NCBI GenBank assembly: GCA_020544565.1
Contig: CP078014.1
Coordinates: 307,700-371,699 of the forward strand
Reading direction: 5' to 3'
From: Bradyrhizobiaceae bacterium
GTDB taxonomy: Bacteria; Pseudomonadota; Alphaproteobacteria; Rhizobiales; Xanthobacteraceae
DNA: 64,000 nt
The notes beneath the pieces are model-generated. The model saw only the letters and a list, made by a program, of their open reading frames with translations. It was not told the origin of the DNA and did no database searches. Of the stretch, positions 56,519 through 64,000 are shown piece by piece; position 1 is the stretch's first letter; the number at the start of each line of letters is the position of its first letter. Made by a program: the position numbers and the translations under genes.

Positions 56519-58528
56519 CTACTGCGCGTGATCCTGCGTCACCGGCGCCAGCGGCGCGCTGACCACCGCCGCATCGGCGGGGACGAGACCGAGCACCGAC
56601 GTGATCGCGGGCAATGCCGCGTCCGCCATCGCCGCATGGCCTTCGGCGGTCGGATGGATCGCGCCGCCATAGAGCGCCGACAGCACGCCCCACGTCGCGT
56701 CGTGGATGTCGGTCGGCTGGTTGGTCGATTTCGCCGCCTGCGGATAGGTCATCGCCGCGAAGTAGCTGTCGTTGGCGTCGCGGATCCAGCGCGCGCGCGG
56801 CGCGTAGGCGCGGAATTCGCTCGCGCCCTGACCGCAGGCGAGGGGATTGGACGCCCCGGCGACGATGTCTGCCACGAAGCTGTCGCCGGTCGGGGAGAAG
56901 CATTGCCGGTCGAATGCCGGATCGCTGTCGGCGCGGGCGCAGAAGCCGTGATTGGCGAATTCGGCCTGATGCTGGTCGACGAAGGTCATGCGGTCGGTGC
57001 GGCGGTTGGTGCACAGCACGCTGCCGCTGCACTGTGCGAGATTCTTGATCTGTGGCAGGAATTCGTCCTGCACGAAACCCGACACCTCGGCGAGGCGCTG
57101 CGGATCGGCGCCGAACGACGGATGGATGTCGAAGCCGGCGCGGCCGCCGGGGCAGGGCGCGCCGCCGGCCAGCGCCGGATGGCCGTAGGAAACATAGACC
57201 ACGCGCGAGAGGTCGCCGCCCACGAGCGGCTTCAGCGCCTGCCGCAGCCGGCTGAAGCCCTGCGGCAGTTCGGTGCGCAACGCCGCGCGCGCCTCGTCCA
57301 CCGTGCCGAGCACGCCGGTGCGGCGCGACAGCGCCCGCTCGGTGCCGCTTTCGAGGATGACGTCGGCGACGAGGCCGGAGAAGTTGATGTCGTTGGCGCC
57401 CACCGACAGCAGCACCAGATCGAGCTGGCGCGACGGCTGGCGCTGGGTCGCCGCCGCCATCGCCTCGCGCAGTTCGGCGATCTGGGCGTTGACCGTGCCC
57501 TGGCAGGTCAGGCCGTTCTTGCCGACGACGCATTCGCGCGCGCGCTGCGCGTTGAACAGCCCTTCGGCGATGGTCGCGCCGGTGCAGGCCAGCGGCAGAT
57601 AGGTCACCGCGATCTGCGGGTTCTGCACCGCCAGCGCGATCGCCGCGCGGGTCTGGTAGCTGTAGAGCGAGCGGTGGCAGGCGGGATTGAACCACTGCGC
57701 CCCGGCGCGCTGCCAGGTCTGCAGATTGTTGCCTTCGGACTCGCAGGCCCGTCCGCCCTTGAAGTTGGCGCGGCTCGGCCGGAAATAGCTGCTCGACGCG
57801 CCGCCGAGATAGGAGCGGAAGCAGAAACCCTCGTCGGACAGCGCCACCGGGCGGTCGGGGTTGCCCTCGCCGGACGCGATCGAATCGCCGAGCCCGGCGA
57901 TCAGCACGTCGCGCACCGCGATCTCGCCGGTGACGTGCTGCGCCGGCTCCGCGCCGCCGGAGACGTCGACGGTGACGGCGGTGGTGCGGCCGTAGCGCAC
58001 GCGCAGGTTGATCGCCTCGCCGCAATCCGCGGTGGATTGTTGCGGCGGATCGCCGTCGTCAAATGACCAGGCGCACACCGCGCCCACCGGCACCGCGCCT
58101 GACAGCCGCACGGTGACGGCATGGTCCGCCGGCGCGAGGTAATCTTCCTTCACCCCGTCGCGGGTGCAGGGCTTGCTGACCCGGCCGGCGGCGTCGATGC
58201 ACAGCCGTCCCACCGTATTGCGGGCCCAGCCGCGGCCGTCGCTCTGGATCGCCAGCATTTCCTCGGCGGCGAGGATGCTGCGGCCCGCCAGCGCCTCGGC
58301 CTGCAACTTGAAATCGCGCTCCTCGCGAAACAGCCGGAAGCGGTTGCGGACTTCCCAGGAAATCTGCAGCGCCGGGGCGGATGGGGATGCGGACGGGGGC
58401 GTGGATAGCGTGGCAGCGGGCGCCGGGACCGCGGTTTGCGCGACGGCGGCAGCGCCGGGCACGGCGAGCAGCGCCGCGGCGAGGGCGGCGATGCGGAATG
58501 GGAAAGCGAAGAGGCGTGCGGGAATCAT
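56519..58528 (-). CDS. Secreted SGNH/GDSL hydrolase
   Basis: A 669-residue exported enzyme. Signal peptide to about 31 (VAVAQ region), a linker rich in Ala/Pro/Ser, then an N-terminal unknown domain and an SGNH domain: GLGDSIASGEG (S216), the Gly block, SVGANDINF (N in block III) and IHPTAEGH with the catalytic His near the end. The usual Asp three residues before that His is Gly, so a Ser-His dyad or other support is likely. Many cysteines suggest disulfides. Substrate unknown; likely an esterase or acyl hydrolase in the periplasm. Confidence 0.82.
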   Translation of the reverse strand: MIPARLFAFPFRIAALAAALLAVPGAAAVAQTAVPAPAATLSTPPSASPSAPALQISWEVRNRFRLFREERDFKLQAEALAGRSILAAEEMLAIQSDGRGWARNTVGRLCIDAAGRVSKPCTRDGVKEDYLAPADHAVTVRLSGAVPVGAVCAWSFDDGDPPQQSTADCGEAINLRVRYGRTTAVTVDVSGGAEPAQHVTGEIAVRDVLIAGLGDSIASGEGNPDRPVALSDEGFCFRSYLGGASSSYFRPSRANFKGGRACESEGNNLQTWQRAGAQWFNPACHRSLYSYQTRAAIALAVQNPQIAVTYLPLACTGATIAEGLFNAQRARECVVGKNGLTCQGTVNAQIAELREAMAAATQRQPSRQLDLVLLSVGANDINFSGLVADVILESGTERALSRRTGVLGTVDEARAALRTELPQGFSRLRQALKPLVGGDLSRVVYVSYGHPALAGGAPCPGGRAGFDIHPSFGADPQRLAEVSGFVQDEFLPQIKNLAQCSGSVLCTNRRTDRMTFVDQHQAEFANHGFCARADSDPAFDRQCFSPTGDSFVADIVAGASNPLACGQGASEFRAYAPRARWIRDANDSYFAAMTYPQAAKSTNQPTDIHDATWGVLSALYGGAIHPTAEGHAAMADAALPAITSVLGLVPADAAVVSAPLAPVTQDHAQ

Positions 58529-58622
58529 GCCTGCTTGAAGCCGACGGATAAGGCCAAAATGAGGGAGCCGCGCCGGAACGGAATCGGCCGTCACAAGCCT
58601 GCCGGCCTTAATCCACGGGGGG

Positions 58623-59690
58623 TTACTCGGCCGCCTGCTTGGTGCTCGGCGGCGGCGGCGGACTGGCTTTGGTCACCACCACCGGCGCGGGGCGCAGCTT
58701 GCGGTTCTGCTGCCATGGCACCAGCACGCTGAGCCACACTTCGCGCACTCCCATGATGGTGACCGAGGTGGCGAACGGGATCAGGAAATAGAGGATGCGG
58801 AACACCAGCAGCGACGCCAGCAGCTCCTCCTTGCCGAGCATCGGCAAGCCGACCAGCATCGCGGCGTCGAACACGCCAAGGCTGCCGGGGGCGTGGCTGG
58901 CGAAGCCGAGCAGGGTGGCGAGAATGAACACCACCGAGAGGGTAACGAAATCGAGCGCGGGATGCGACGGCGCCAGCAGGAACATCGCCAGCGCGCAGAA
59001 ACCGAGATCGACCACGCCGATCAGGATCTGGAGCAGCGTCAGCGGCGCCGACGGCAGCACCACCTTCCAGCCGTTCTTGCCGAGCCGGCGGCGGCCCTTG
59101 CCGGTGGCGATCCAGGCGAGATAGGCCGCGATGCCGGCCAAGAGGCCCGCGCCGATCAACTGGTTGATGCTCTCCGGCAGCAGGTCCATCGAGGCCGCGG
59201 CGGCCGGATGCCAGATCATGCCGATGCCGAGCACGAAGGTGTTGCCGAGCCAGAACGTCAGTCCCGAAATGAAGCAGATCTTGGCGACGTCGATCGCGCT
59301 CAGTCCCCAGTCGGAATAGATGCGGAAGCGGATCGCGCCGCCGGTGAACACCGTGGCGCCGATGTTGTGGCCGATGGTGTAGCTGGTGAAGCTCGACAGC
59401 GCCGCGATGCGATAGGGCACATGGGTCTTGCCGAGGGTGCGCAGCGCGAACAGATCGTAGAACGTCAGGGTGAAGAACGCGCACAGCACGCACAGCGCGG
59501 CGAGCGCGATCTGGCCGTGCGACTTCTCGGCGAGCGCGCTCAGCACGATGGCCATGTCCACGCCGCGCAGGGTGCGGAACAGATGCATGATCGCCACGGT
59601 GACGATCAGAACGCTCGCTGCAATCCCGACCGCCTTCCAGCCGATTTTCTCGCGAAAGACGAGCCTGAACTTGCTCAACACGTGCCGCAT
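58623..59690 (-). CDS. Flippase-like membrane protein (LPG synthase N-terminal type), second copy
   Basis: A 355-residue protein with eight or so membrane helices. Signatures TIGHNIGATVFTGGAIRFR and FASHAPGSLGVFDAAML are typical of the MprF flippase-like domain (UPF0104) in proteobacteria. GGGAGGATCA precedes the ATG at 59690, so that start is chosen over 59747. It precedes the SGNH hydrolase gene on the same strand (94-bp gap). A basic, proline-rich tail follows the last helix. It is divergent in sequence from the paralogue at 22125-23084. Confidence 0.82.
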   Translation of the reverse strand: MRHVLSKFRLVFREKIGWKAVGIAASVLIVTVAIMHLFRTLRGVDMAIVLSALAEKSHGQIALAALCVLCAFFTLTFYDLFALRTLGKTHVPYRIAALSSFTSYTIGHNIGATVFTGGAIRFRIYSDWGLSAIDVAKICFISGLTFWLGNTFVLGIGMIWHPAAAASMDLLPESINQLIGAGLLAGIAAYLAWIATGKGRRRLGKNGWKVVLPSAPLTLLQILIGVVDLGFCALAMFLLAPSHPALDFVTLSVVFILATLLGFASHAPGSLGVFDAAMLVGLPMLGKEELLASLLVFRILYFLIPFATSVTIMGVREVWLSVLVPWQQNRKLRPAPVVVTKASPPPPPSTKQAAE

Positions 59691-60052
59691 TGATCCTCCC
59701 GGCGAGGCGCACATACCATGGAAGCCGATTGAGGCGACAGTGAGCAAGCGGCTGCGGGGCTACTCATACGCGAAATCCGGCCTACGGAAAACAGCTCGTT
59801 GTGCAGCGCAAAGAAGGCGGATGATGGTCCGCCATGAGGCCTGCTTCACAATATGATGCGTGTTTCACAATGATCTGGATCAGTTTCGCGATGGCGCGGT
59901 CCGCGCCGCCGCCTGTCGTCCTGTTAACTGTCGTTTCAAACGATGTAGTCCTGTGGGTCCACGATTTCAAAGGGCGGTTGTTCCGTTCCCCCGGCGGCGC
60001 CCGGCGCAGCATGATCCCGGGGGGCGGTCCAGCGCCATGCGGCGTTTTGCCG
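59691..60052. other. Gene-free stretch
   Basis: 362 bp with no convincing gene. I note a small palindrome TCGTTTCAAACGA near 59931-59943 and TTCACAAT repeated at about 59847 and 59871. None of these has a clear role. Confidence 0.4.
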
Positions 60053-60487
60053 TCAGGCCCGGCGCAGCGCGAAATGCGCACCGCAAAAGGCCAGCCCCGC
60101 GCCGAGGACCAGGGCGGCGAGCCCCGCCGCCACCCCCGGCAGGCTCGGCATCGGGCTCGGCGCCGACGCCGCCTGCCCGGCGGCGGCCGCCACGATGACG
60201 CCGACCGCGATCAGGAACTGGCGCATGCGCGGCGACAGCTGGCCGGCGATGGCGCCGTCCATCAGGGTGGCGGTGATATAGCCGGTGACGAAGGCCGCGG
60301 CCGAGATCAGCCACCATGCCAGCGCCGCGCGGGCCGGGATCAGGTCCGCGGTATCGGGCCGCCACAGGTCGGCGATGTTGAGGTCGAAGCGCTGGATGAT
60401 GACGTGCAGGCCGAGCGTCAGCAGCACGCCGAACAGCATCGCTCCGGCGAGAATGACGTGGCGCGGGAAACGGACGGGCTGGACCAT
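60053..60487 (-). CDS. Small integral membrane protein, unknown function
   Basis: A 144-residue protein with four predicted membrane helices (about 9-29, 49-70, 83-100 and 112-138). ATG at 60487. No family I recognise. Divergent from the protein at 60670. Confidence 0.6.
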   Translation of the reverse strand: MVQPVRFPRHVILAGAMLFGVLLTLGLHVIIQRFDLNIADLWRPDTADLIPARAALAWWLISAAAFVTGYITATLMDGAIAGQLSPRMRQFLIAVGVIVAAAAGQAASAPSPMPSLPGVAAGLAALVLGAGLAFCGAHFALRRA

Positions 60488-60669
60488 GCTGCGACCATCG
60501 GTGAGGCGATGACGTGCGCGGTTCTTCCCGCGCTCGCGATCTTGTAGGATACAGTCGCGCCCGCGCGCAAGCGGCGCAGGGGCGTTGCGCGCGACGGGAC
60601 GGGGAGCGGGATGTGGCGATGCTGTCGCGGTCGAGAACGAGGGGCGGGGATGCACGGGCAGGGGACGCG

Positions 60670-61236
60670 ATGTCCGGCGACGGCACGCATTACATCTTCA
60701 AGTCCTCGCTGGCGGGGGGCGCGCGGCGGTTCGAACTGACCGATGCGGGGCTGCTGTGGCAGAGCACCCGGTCGCAGGTGTGGCCGCTCGCGACCATCGC
60801 CGCCATCAGGCTGTCCTATCGTCCCGCGTCGATGCAGCCATCGCGCTTCCGCATGGATATCGAGAACGCGTCCGGCCAGCGTGCGACCATGTTCTCCACC
60901 ACCTTGCATTCGATCGCGATGATGGCGCGGCAGGATGACGACTATCGCGCCTTCGTGGTCGAATTGCATCGCCGTCTGGCGGCGGCGGGCAGCCGTGTCC
61001 GCCTCACCGCGGGCATCCATCCGCTGCTCTATGCCGTGGGGCTCGGCGTCATGGCGCTGATCGCCATCGCGCTCGCCGGCCTGATGGTGCGGGCCCTGCT
61101 GACGGGGCAATTCGCCGGCGCGCTGTTCCTCGCCGGTTTCGCGGCGTGGTTCGTCTGGCAGGTCGGCAACTTCATGCGGCGCAACCGGCCACGCAGCTAT
61201 ACCTTCGACACGCTGCCCGCGGACGTGCTGCCTTAG
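60670..61236 (+). CDS. Membrane protein of unknown function
   Basis: A 188-residue protein: a soluble N-terminal part of about 115 residues (HYIFKSSLAGGARRFELTD, then TLHSIAMMARQDD) and two C-terminal membrane helices (about 120-142 and 147-163). The soluble part resembles PH-like fold patterns loosely (FELTDAGLLW), which I cannot confirm. ATG at 60670. Longer in-frame starts upstream add Arg-rich sequence. Confidence 0.6.
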   Translation: MSGDGTHYIFKSSLAGGARRFELTDAGLLWQSTRSQVWPLATIAAIRLSYRPASMQPSRFRMDIENASGQRATMFSTTLHSIAMMARQDDDYRAFVVELHRRLAAAGSRVRLTAGIHPLLYAVGLGVMALIAIALAGLMVRALLTGQFAGALFLAGFAAWFVWQVGNFMRRNRPRSYTFDTLPADVLP

Positions 61237-61279
61237 AAACGTAGATCTGACTGGGGTGTGTTGCGATCACGCGCCGTCG

Positions 61280-61804
61280 CTACGATTTTTCCCGGAGCAG
61301 CTTCGGACTGGCGAAGCAGACGAGGCTGCCGCTGCGGAAACCGACATCGTTCCAGTCGTCGATGGCGAAATCGATCACCGCGATGCCCGAGGTCGGCAGA
61401 TTGGAGGCCAGCGCCTGCAAGCCGGCCGGATCGCCGTTGGCGATCAGGGCCAGCGCCAGTTCGTGCAGGCCGGGATTGTGGGCGATCACCAGCACGGTGC
61501 GGGTCTGCGGCGTGGTCTCGGCGTGAACCGCGCGCAGCAGGTCGGAGGGGTTGGCGTCGTACAGGTCCGGCAGATGCTCGGCCCGCAGCGACGGCATCGC
61601 GGCCGCGAGCTGCTGCCAGGTCTCCTGCGCCCGCGTCGCCGTGGACACCAGCACGACATCCGCCATGTAGCCGTGATGCGCCAGCCATGCCGCCATGTCG
61701 GCGGCATCGGCGTGGCCGCGCGCGTCGAGGCGGCGGTCCTTGTCCTTGCCCGAGGGCGCGTCCCGTTCGGTCTTGGCGTGGCGCATCAGGATCAAACGGC
61801 GCAT
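61280..61804 (-). CDS. SixA-type histidine phosphatase
   Basis: A 174-residue phosphoglycerate mutase-like enzyme. LMRHAKTERD holds the catalytic H9; VIAHNPGLHE holds the second His; SxATRAQET is the conserved middle motif. SixA dephosphorylates Hpt histidines in E. coli; here an Hpt gene lies 7 kb away, but no direct link is shown. ATG at 61804. Confidence 0.88.
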   Translation of the reverse strand: MRRLILMRHAKTERDAPSGKDKDRRLDARGHADAADMAAWLAHHGYMADVVLVSTATRAQETWQQLAAAMPSLRAEHLPDLYDANPSDLLRAVHAETTPQTRTVLVIAHNPGLHELALALIANGDPAGLQALASNLPTSGIAVIDFAIDDWNDVGFRSGSLVCFASPKLLREKS

Positions 61805-61939
61805 GGGGCAATCCCGTGTCGGAAGACTGGAGCAGGGTCCGGAATAGTGTACAAGACGGGGAGGGACAAGGTGGCGGCCGGTCGCGCTCCGGTTCCGGTA
61901 CCAGATCATTGCCAAACGAAGACTTCCAGCACCAGCATT

Positions 61940-63334
61940 ATGGCGGACTCCCTTCCAGACCCGAACGGCATCGATCCGGCGACCGCGGCTCCGGCCATGG
62001 TCCCGGCGGACGGCGAATCCGGCCGGCCGCGCCTCGCCTTCGATCTGGACGTCGATGTCTGCGTCATCGGCGCCGGACTCGCCGGGCTGACGGCGGCGCG
62101 CGAGATCGCCCGGGGTGGCATGAGTGTCGCGGTGCTGGAAGGGCGCAGTGTCGGCTGGAGCGCCTCGGGCCACACGCTCGGCAGCGTGATGCCGGGCTAT
62201 GCGCTGGCGCCCGCCGATCTGATCGAGCGGGTCGGATTCGACCAGGCGCGGGCGCTGTGGGCGCTGGCGCAGGAGGGCGCCGATTACGTGCGCGCCACGG
62301 CAACTAGTGACGCGGCCGCCGCGCTGACCGAGGGCGCGCTGGAGGTGTCCACGGTCGATGCCGGGGACCGCATCATCGGCCGGCTGCAGACGCTCAGCGA
62401 GGACTTCGCCACCGACGTCGAAGGCTGGCAGACCGAGCGCGTGCGCGCCACGCTGAAGTCCGAGCGCTACTTCCACGCGATCCATTATCCCAAGGCGTTC
62501 CAGATCGACGGCCGGCGCTATGTCCACCGCCTCGCCGCGCTGGCGGAGGAAGCCGGCGCGCGGATCTTCGAGGACACGCCGGTGGTCGGCATCGATCCCG
62601 CCGGCATCCGCAAGCGGGTGGTGACGCCGTCGGCGCGGCTGCGCTGCGGCCACGTCGTGATGGCGGGCAATGTCCATCTCGGCGAGCCGGGGCGCCGCCT
62701 CGCGTCGACGCTGCTGCCGGTGTGGCGCTACGTCGCCGTCACCGCGCCGCTCGGCGAACGGCTGGCGGAGACCATCGCCTTTCCCGGCGCGGTAACCGAC
62801 AGCGACGGCATCGATCAGTTCCGCGTCGTTGAGGGCGACCGGCTGATGTGGTCGGGCCCGGAGACGGTGTGGCAGGGCGATCCCGCGCGCCACGCCAAGC
62901 GCATCCGTCGCCGTATCGCCACGGTGTTTCCGCAGCTTGCGCCGGTGGAGATCGCCGAGGCGTGGAGCGGCGTGTTCGGCCAGACCGTGCACGCCATGCC
63001 GCAGATCGGCGAAGTCCAGCCGGGGGTCTGGGTGCTCGGCGGATTCGGGCGGCAGGGCCTCGCCACCACCGCGACCGGCGGGCTGCTGGTGGCGCGCGGC
63101 ATCGTGCATGGCGATCGCAACTGGCGGCAATTCGCGCCGTTCGAACTGGTGTGGGCCGGCGGCACGGCGGGACGGATCGCCGGGCAGGCGGCCGATGCGT
63201 GGTCGCGCGGGCAGGCGGCGACATTAGGGGCGCTGGCGCGGCTGCGCGAGCGGGCGCGCAACCGGGAGCAGGCGCGGGAGGCGACGCGGACTGCGCGGAT
63301 CGCGGCCGCGCGTACGCGGGCGGCCGATCGCTAG
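61940..63334 (+). CDS. FAD-dependent oxidoreductase (D-amino-acid oxidase family)
   Basis: A 464-residue flavoenzyme. CVIGAGLAGLTAARE binds FAD, with VLEGRSVGWSASGH next; the C-terminal GGFGRQGLATTATGG is the second FAD contact. Similar to gamma-glutamylputrescine oxidase or glycine oxidase; the substrate amine is unknown. The last 40 residues are Arg/Ala-rich. ATG at 61940, divergent from the SixA-type gene. Confidence 0.85.
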   Translation: MADSLPDPNGIDPATAAPAMVPADGESGRPRLAFDLDVDVCVIGAGLAGLTAAREIARGGMSVAVLEGRSVGWSASGHTLGSVMPGYALAPADLIERVGFDQARALWALAQEGADYVRATATSDAAAALTEGALEVSTVDAGDRIIGRLQTLSEDFATDVEGWQTERVRATLKSERYFHAIHYPKAFQIDGRRYVHRLAALAEEAGARIFEDTPVVGIDPAGIRKRVVTPSARLRCGHVVMAGNVHLGEPGRRLASTLLPVWRYVAVTAPLGERLAETIAFPGAVTDSDGIDQFRVVEGDRLMWSGPETVWQGDPARHAKRIRRRIATVFPQLAPVEIAEAWSGVFGQTVHAMPQIGEVQPGVWVLGGFGRQGLATTATGGLLVARGIVHGDRNWRQFAPFELVWAGGTAGRIAGQAADAWSRGQAATLGALARLRERARNREQAREATRTARIAAARTRAADR

Positions 63335-63434
63335 CGCGCCGCGAACACAAGCCTCCCTCGCGGGAAAGTGAGCCGGTTTCCGCCGCGGCGGCGTTAGGTT
63401 CGATCCGCAGCGAGGCATGAGAGGAGCCGCGACC

Positions 63435-63947
<513 letters not shown>

Positions 63948-64000
63948 GCGAGGCGTCTTCCCGTCTCGGCAATTCTTGCCCGCTAGGCAATTGCGCCCCG

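Overview
The window is a GC-rich, densely coded chromosomal segment of an alphaproteobacterium. The gene set points to the Rhizobiales, most likely the Nitrobacteraceae (Bradyrhizobium, Rhodopseudomonas, Nitrobacter, Afipia). The main pointers are a growth-pole-ring (GPR/RgsE-type) giant coiled-coil protein, a thioredoxin-reductase-like ferredoxin-NADP reductase next to a [2Fe-2S] ferredoxin, a gnnA/gnnB pair for 2,3-diamino-glucose lipid A, and many short palindromic intergenic repeats. The genus is inference. I found no rRNA, tRNA, CRISPR array, transposase or phage gene.

Layout. 0.3-2.9 kb: an AhpD-like protein, a winged-helix/alpha-beta-hydrolase fusion and two small proteins. 3.2-7.4 kb: the S-adenosylmethionine cycle (an HTH-methyltransferase fusion, metK, ahcY), preceded by a leader with mutually exclusive pairings. 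7.8-8.3 kb: a cold-shock gene followed by two terminator-ended RNA units whose three hairpins share the loop CGGATGTAC. 8.5-28.3 kb: an envelope-glycan island with an MsbA-like exporter, galE, heptosyltransferases waaC and waaF, the complete ADP-heptose pathway (gmhA, gmhB, hldD, hldE), UDP-xylose synthase, UDP-galacturonate epimerase, manC and gnnA/gnnB. 28.5-34.6 kb: murJ, an orphan molybdenum hydroxylase large subunit and two c-type cytochromes. 34.9-43.9 kb: metabolic and transport genes (DMT exporter, thiD, LpxH-like phosphatase with a glycosyltransferase, threonine dehydratase-like enzyme, MFS transporter, dipeptide epimerase). 44.1-46.9 kb: a three-gene Mla-type lipid transport operon. 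48.0-54.3 kb: the 1842-residue GPR-like protein, divergent from a stand-alone Hpt protein, with CtrA-like sites between them. 54.4-63.9 kb: ferredoxin, thioesterase, FNR, a secreted SGNH hydrolase, a flippase-like membrane protein, SixA-type phosphatase, an FAD oxidase and a secreted MsrB.

How it fits together. Much of the window serves the outer envelope. Nucleotide sugars (ADP-heptose, UDP-xylose, UDP-galacturonate, GDP-mannose, UDP-2,3-diamino-glucose) are made here. Glycosyltransferases use some of them, MsbA-like and MurJ proteins flip lipid carriers, and Mla maintains outer-membrane lipid asymmetry. The GPR-like protein organises polar growth in this order.

Most intergenic gaps over 150 bp are filled by at least six families of palindromic repeats. 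Some contain a smaller palindrome nested in a hairpin loop, and two repeat copies supply the stop codon of the neighbouring gene. The most novel-looking signals are the shared-loop RNA hairpins after the cold-shock gene, the switch-like leader before the SAM-cycle genes, the nested palindromes and the candidate CtrA sites beside the GPR gene.
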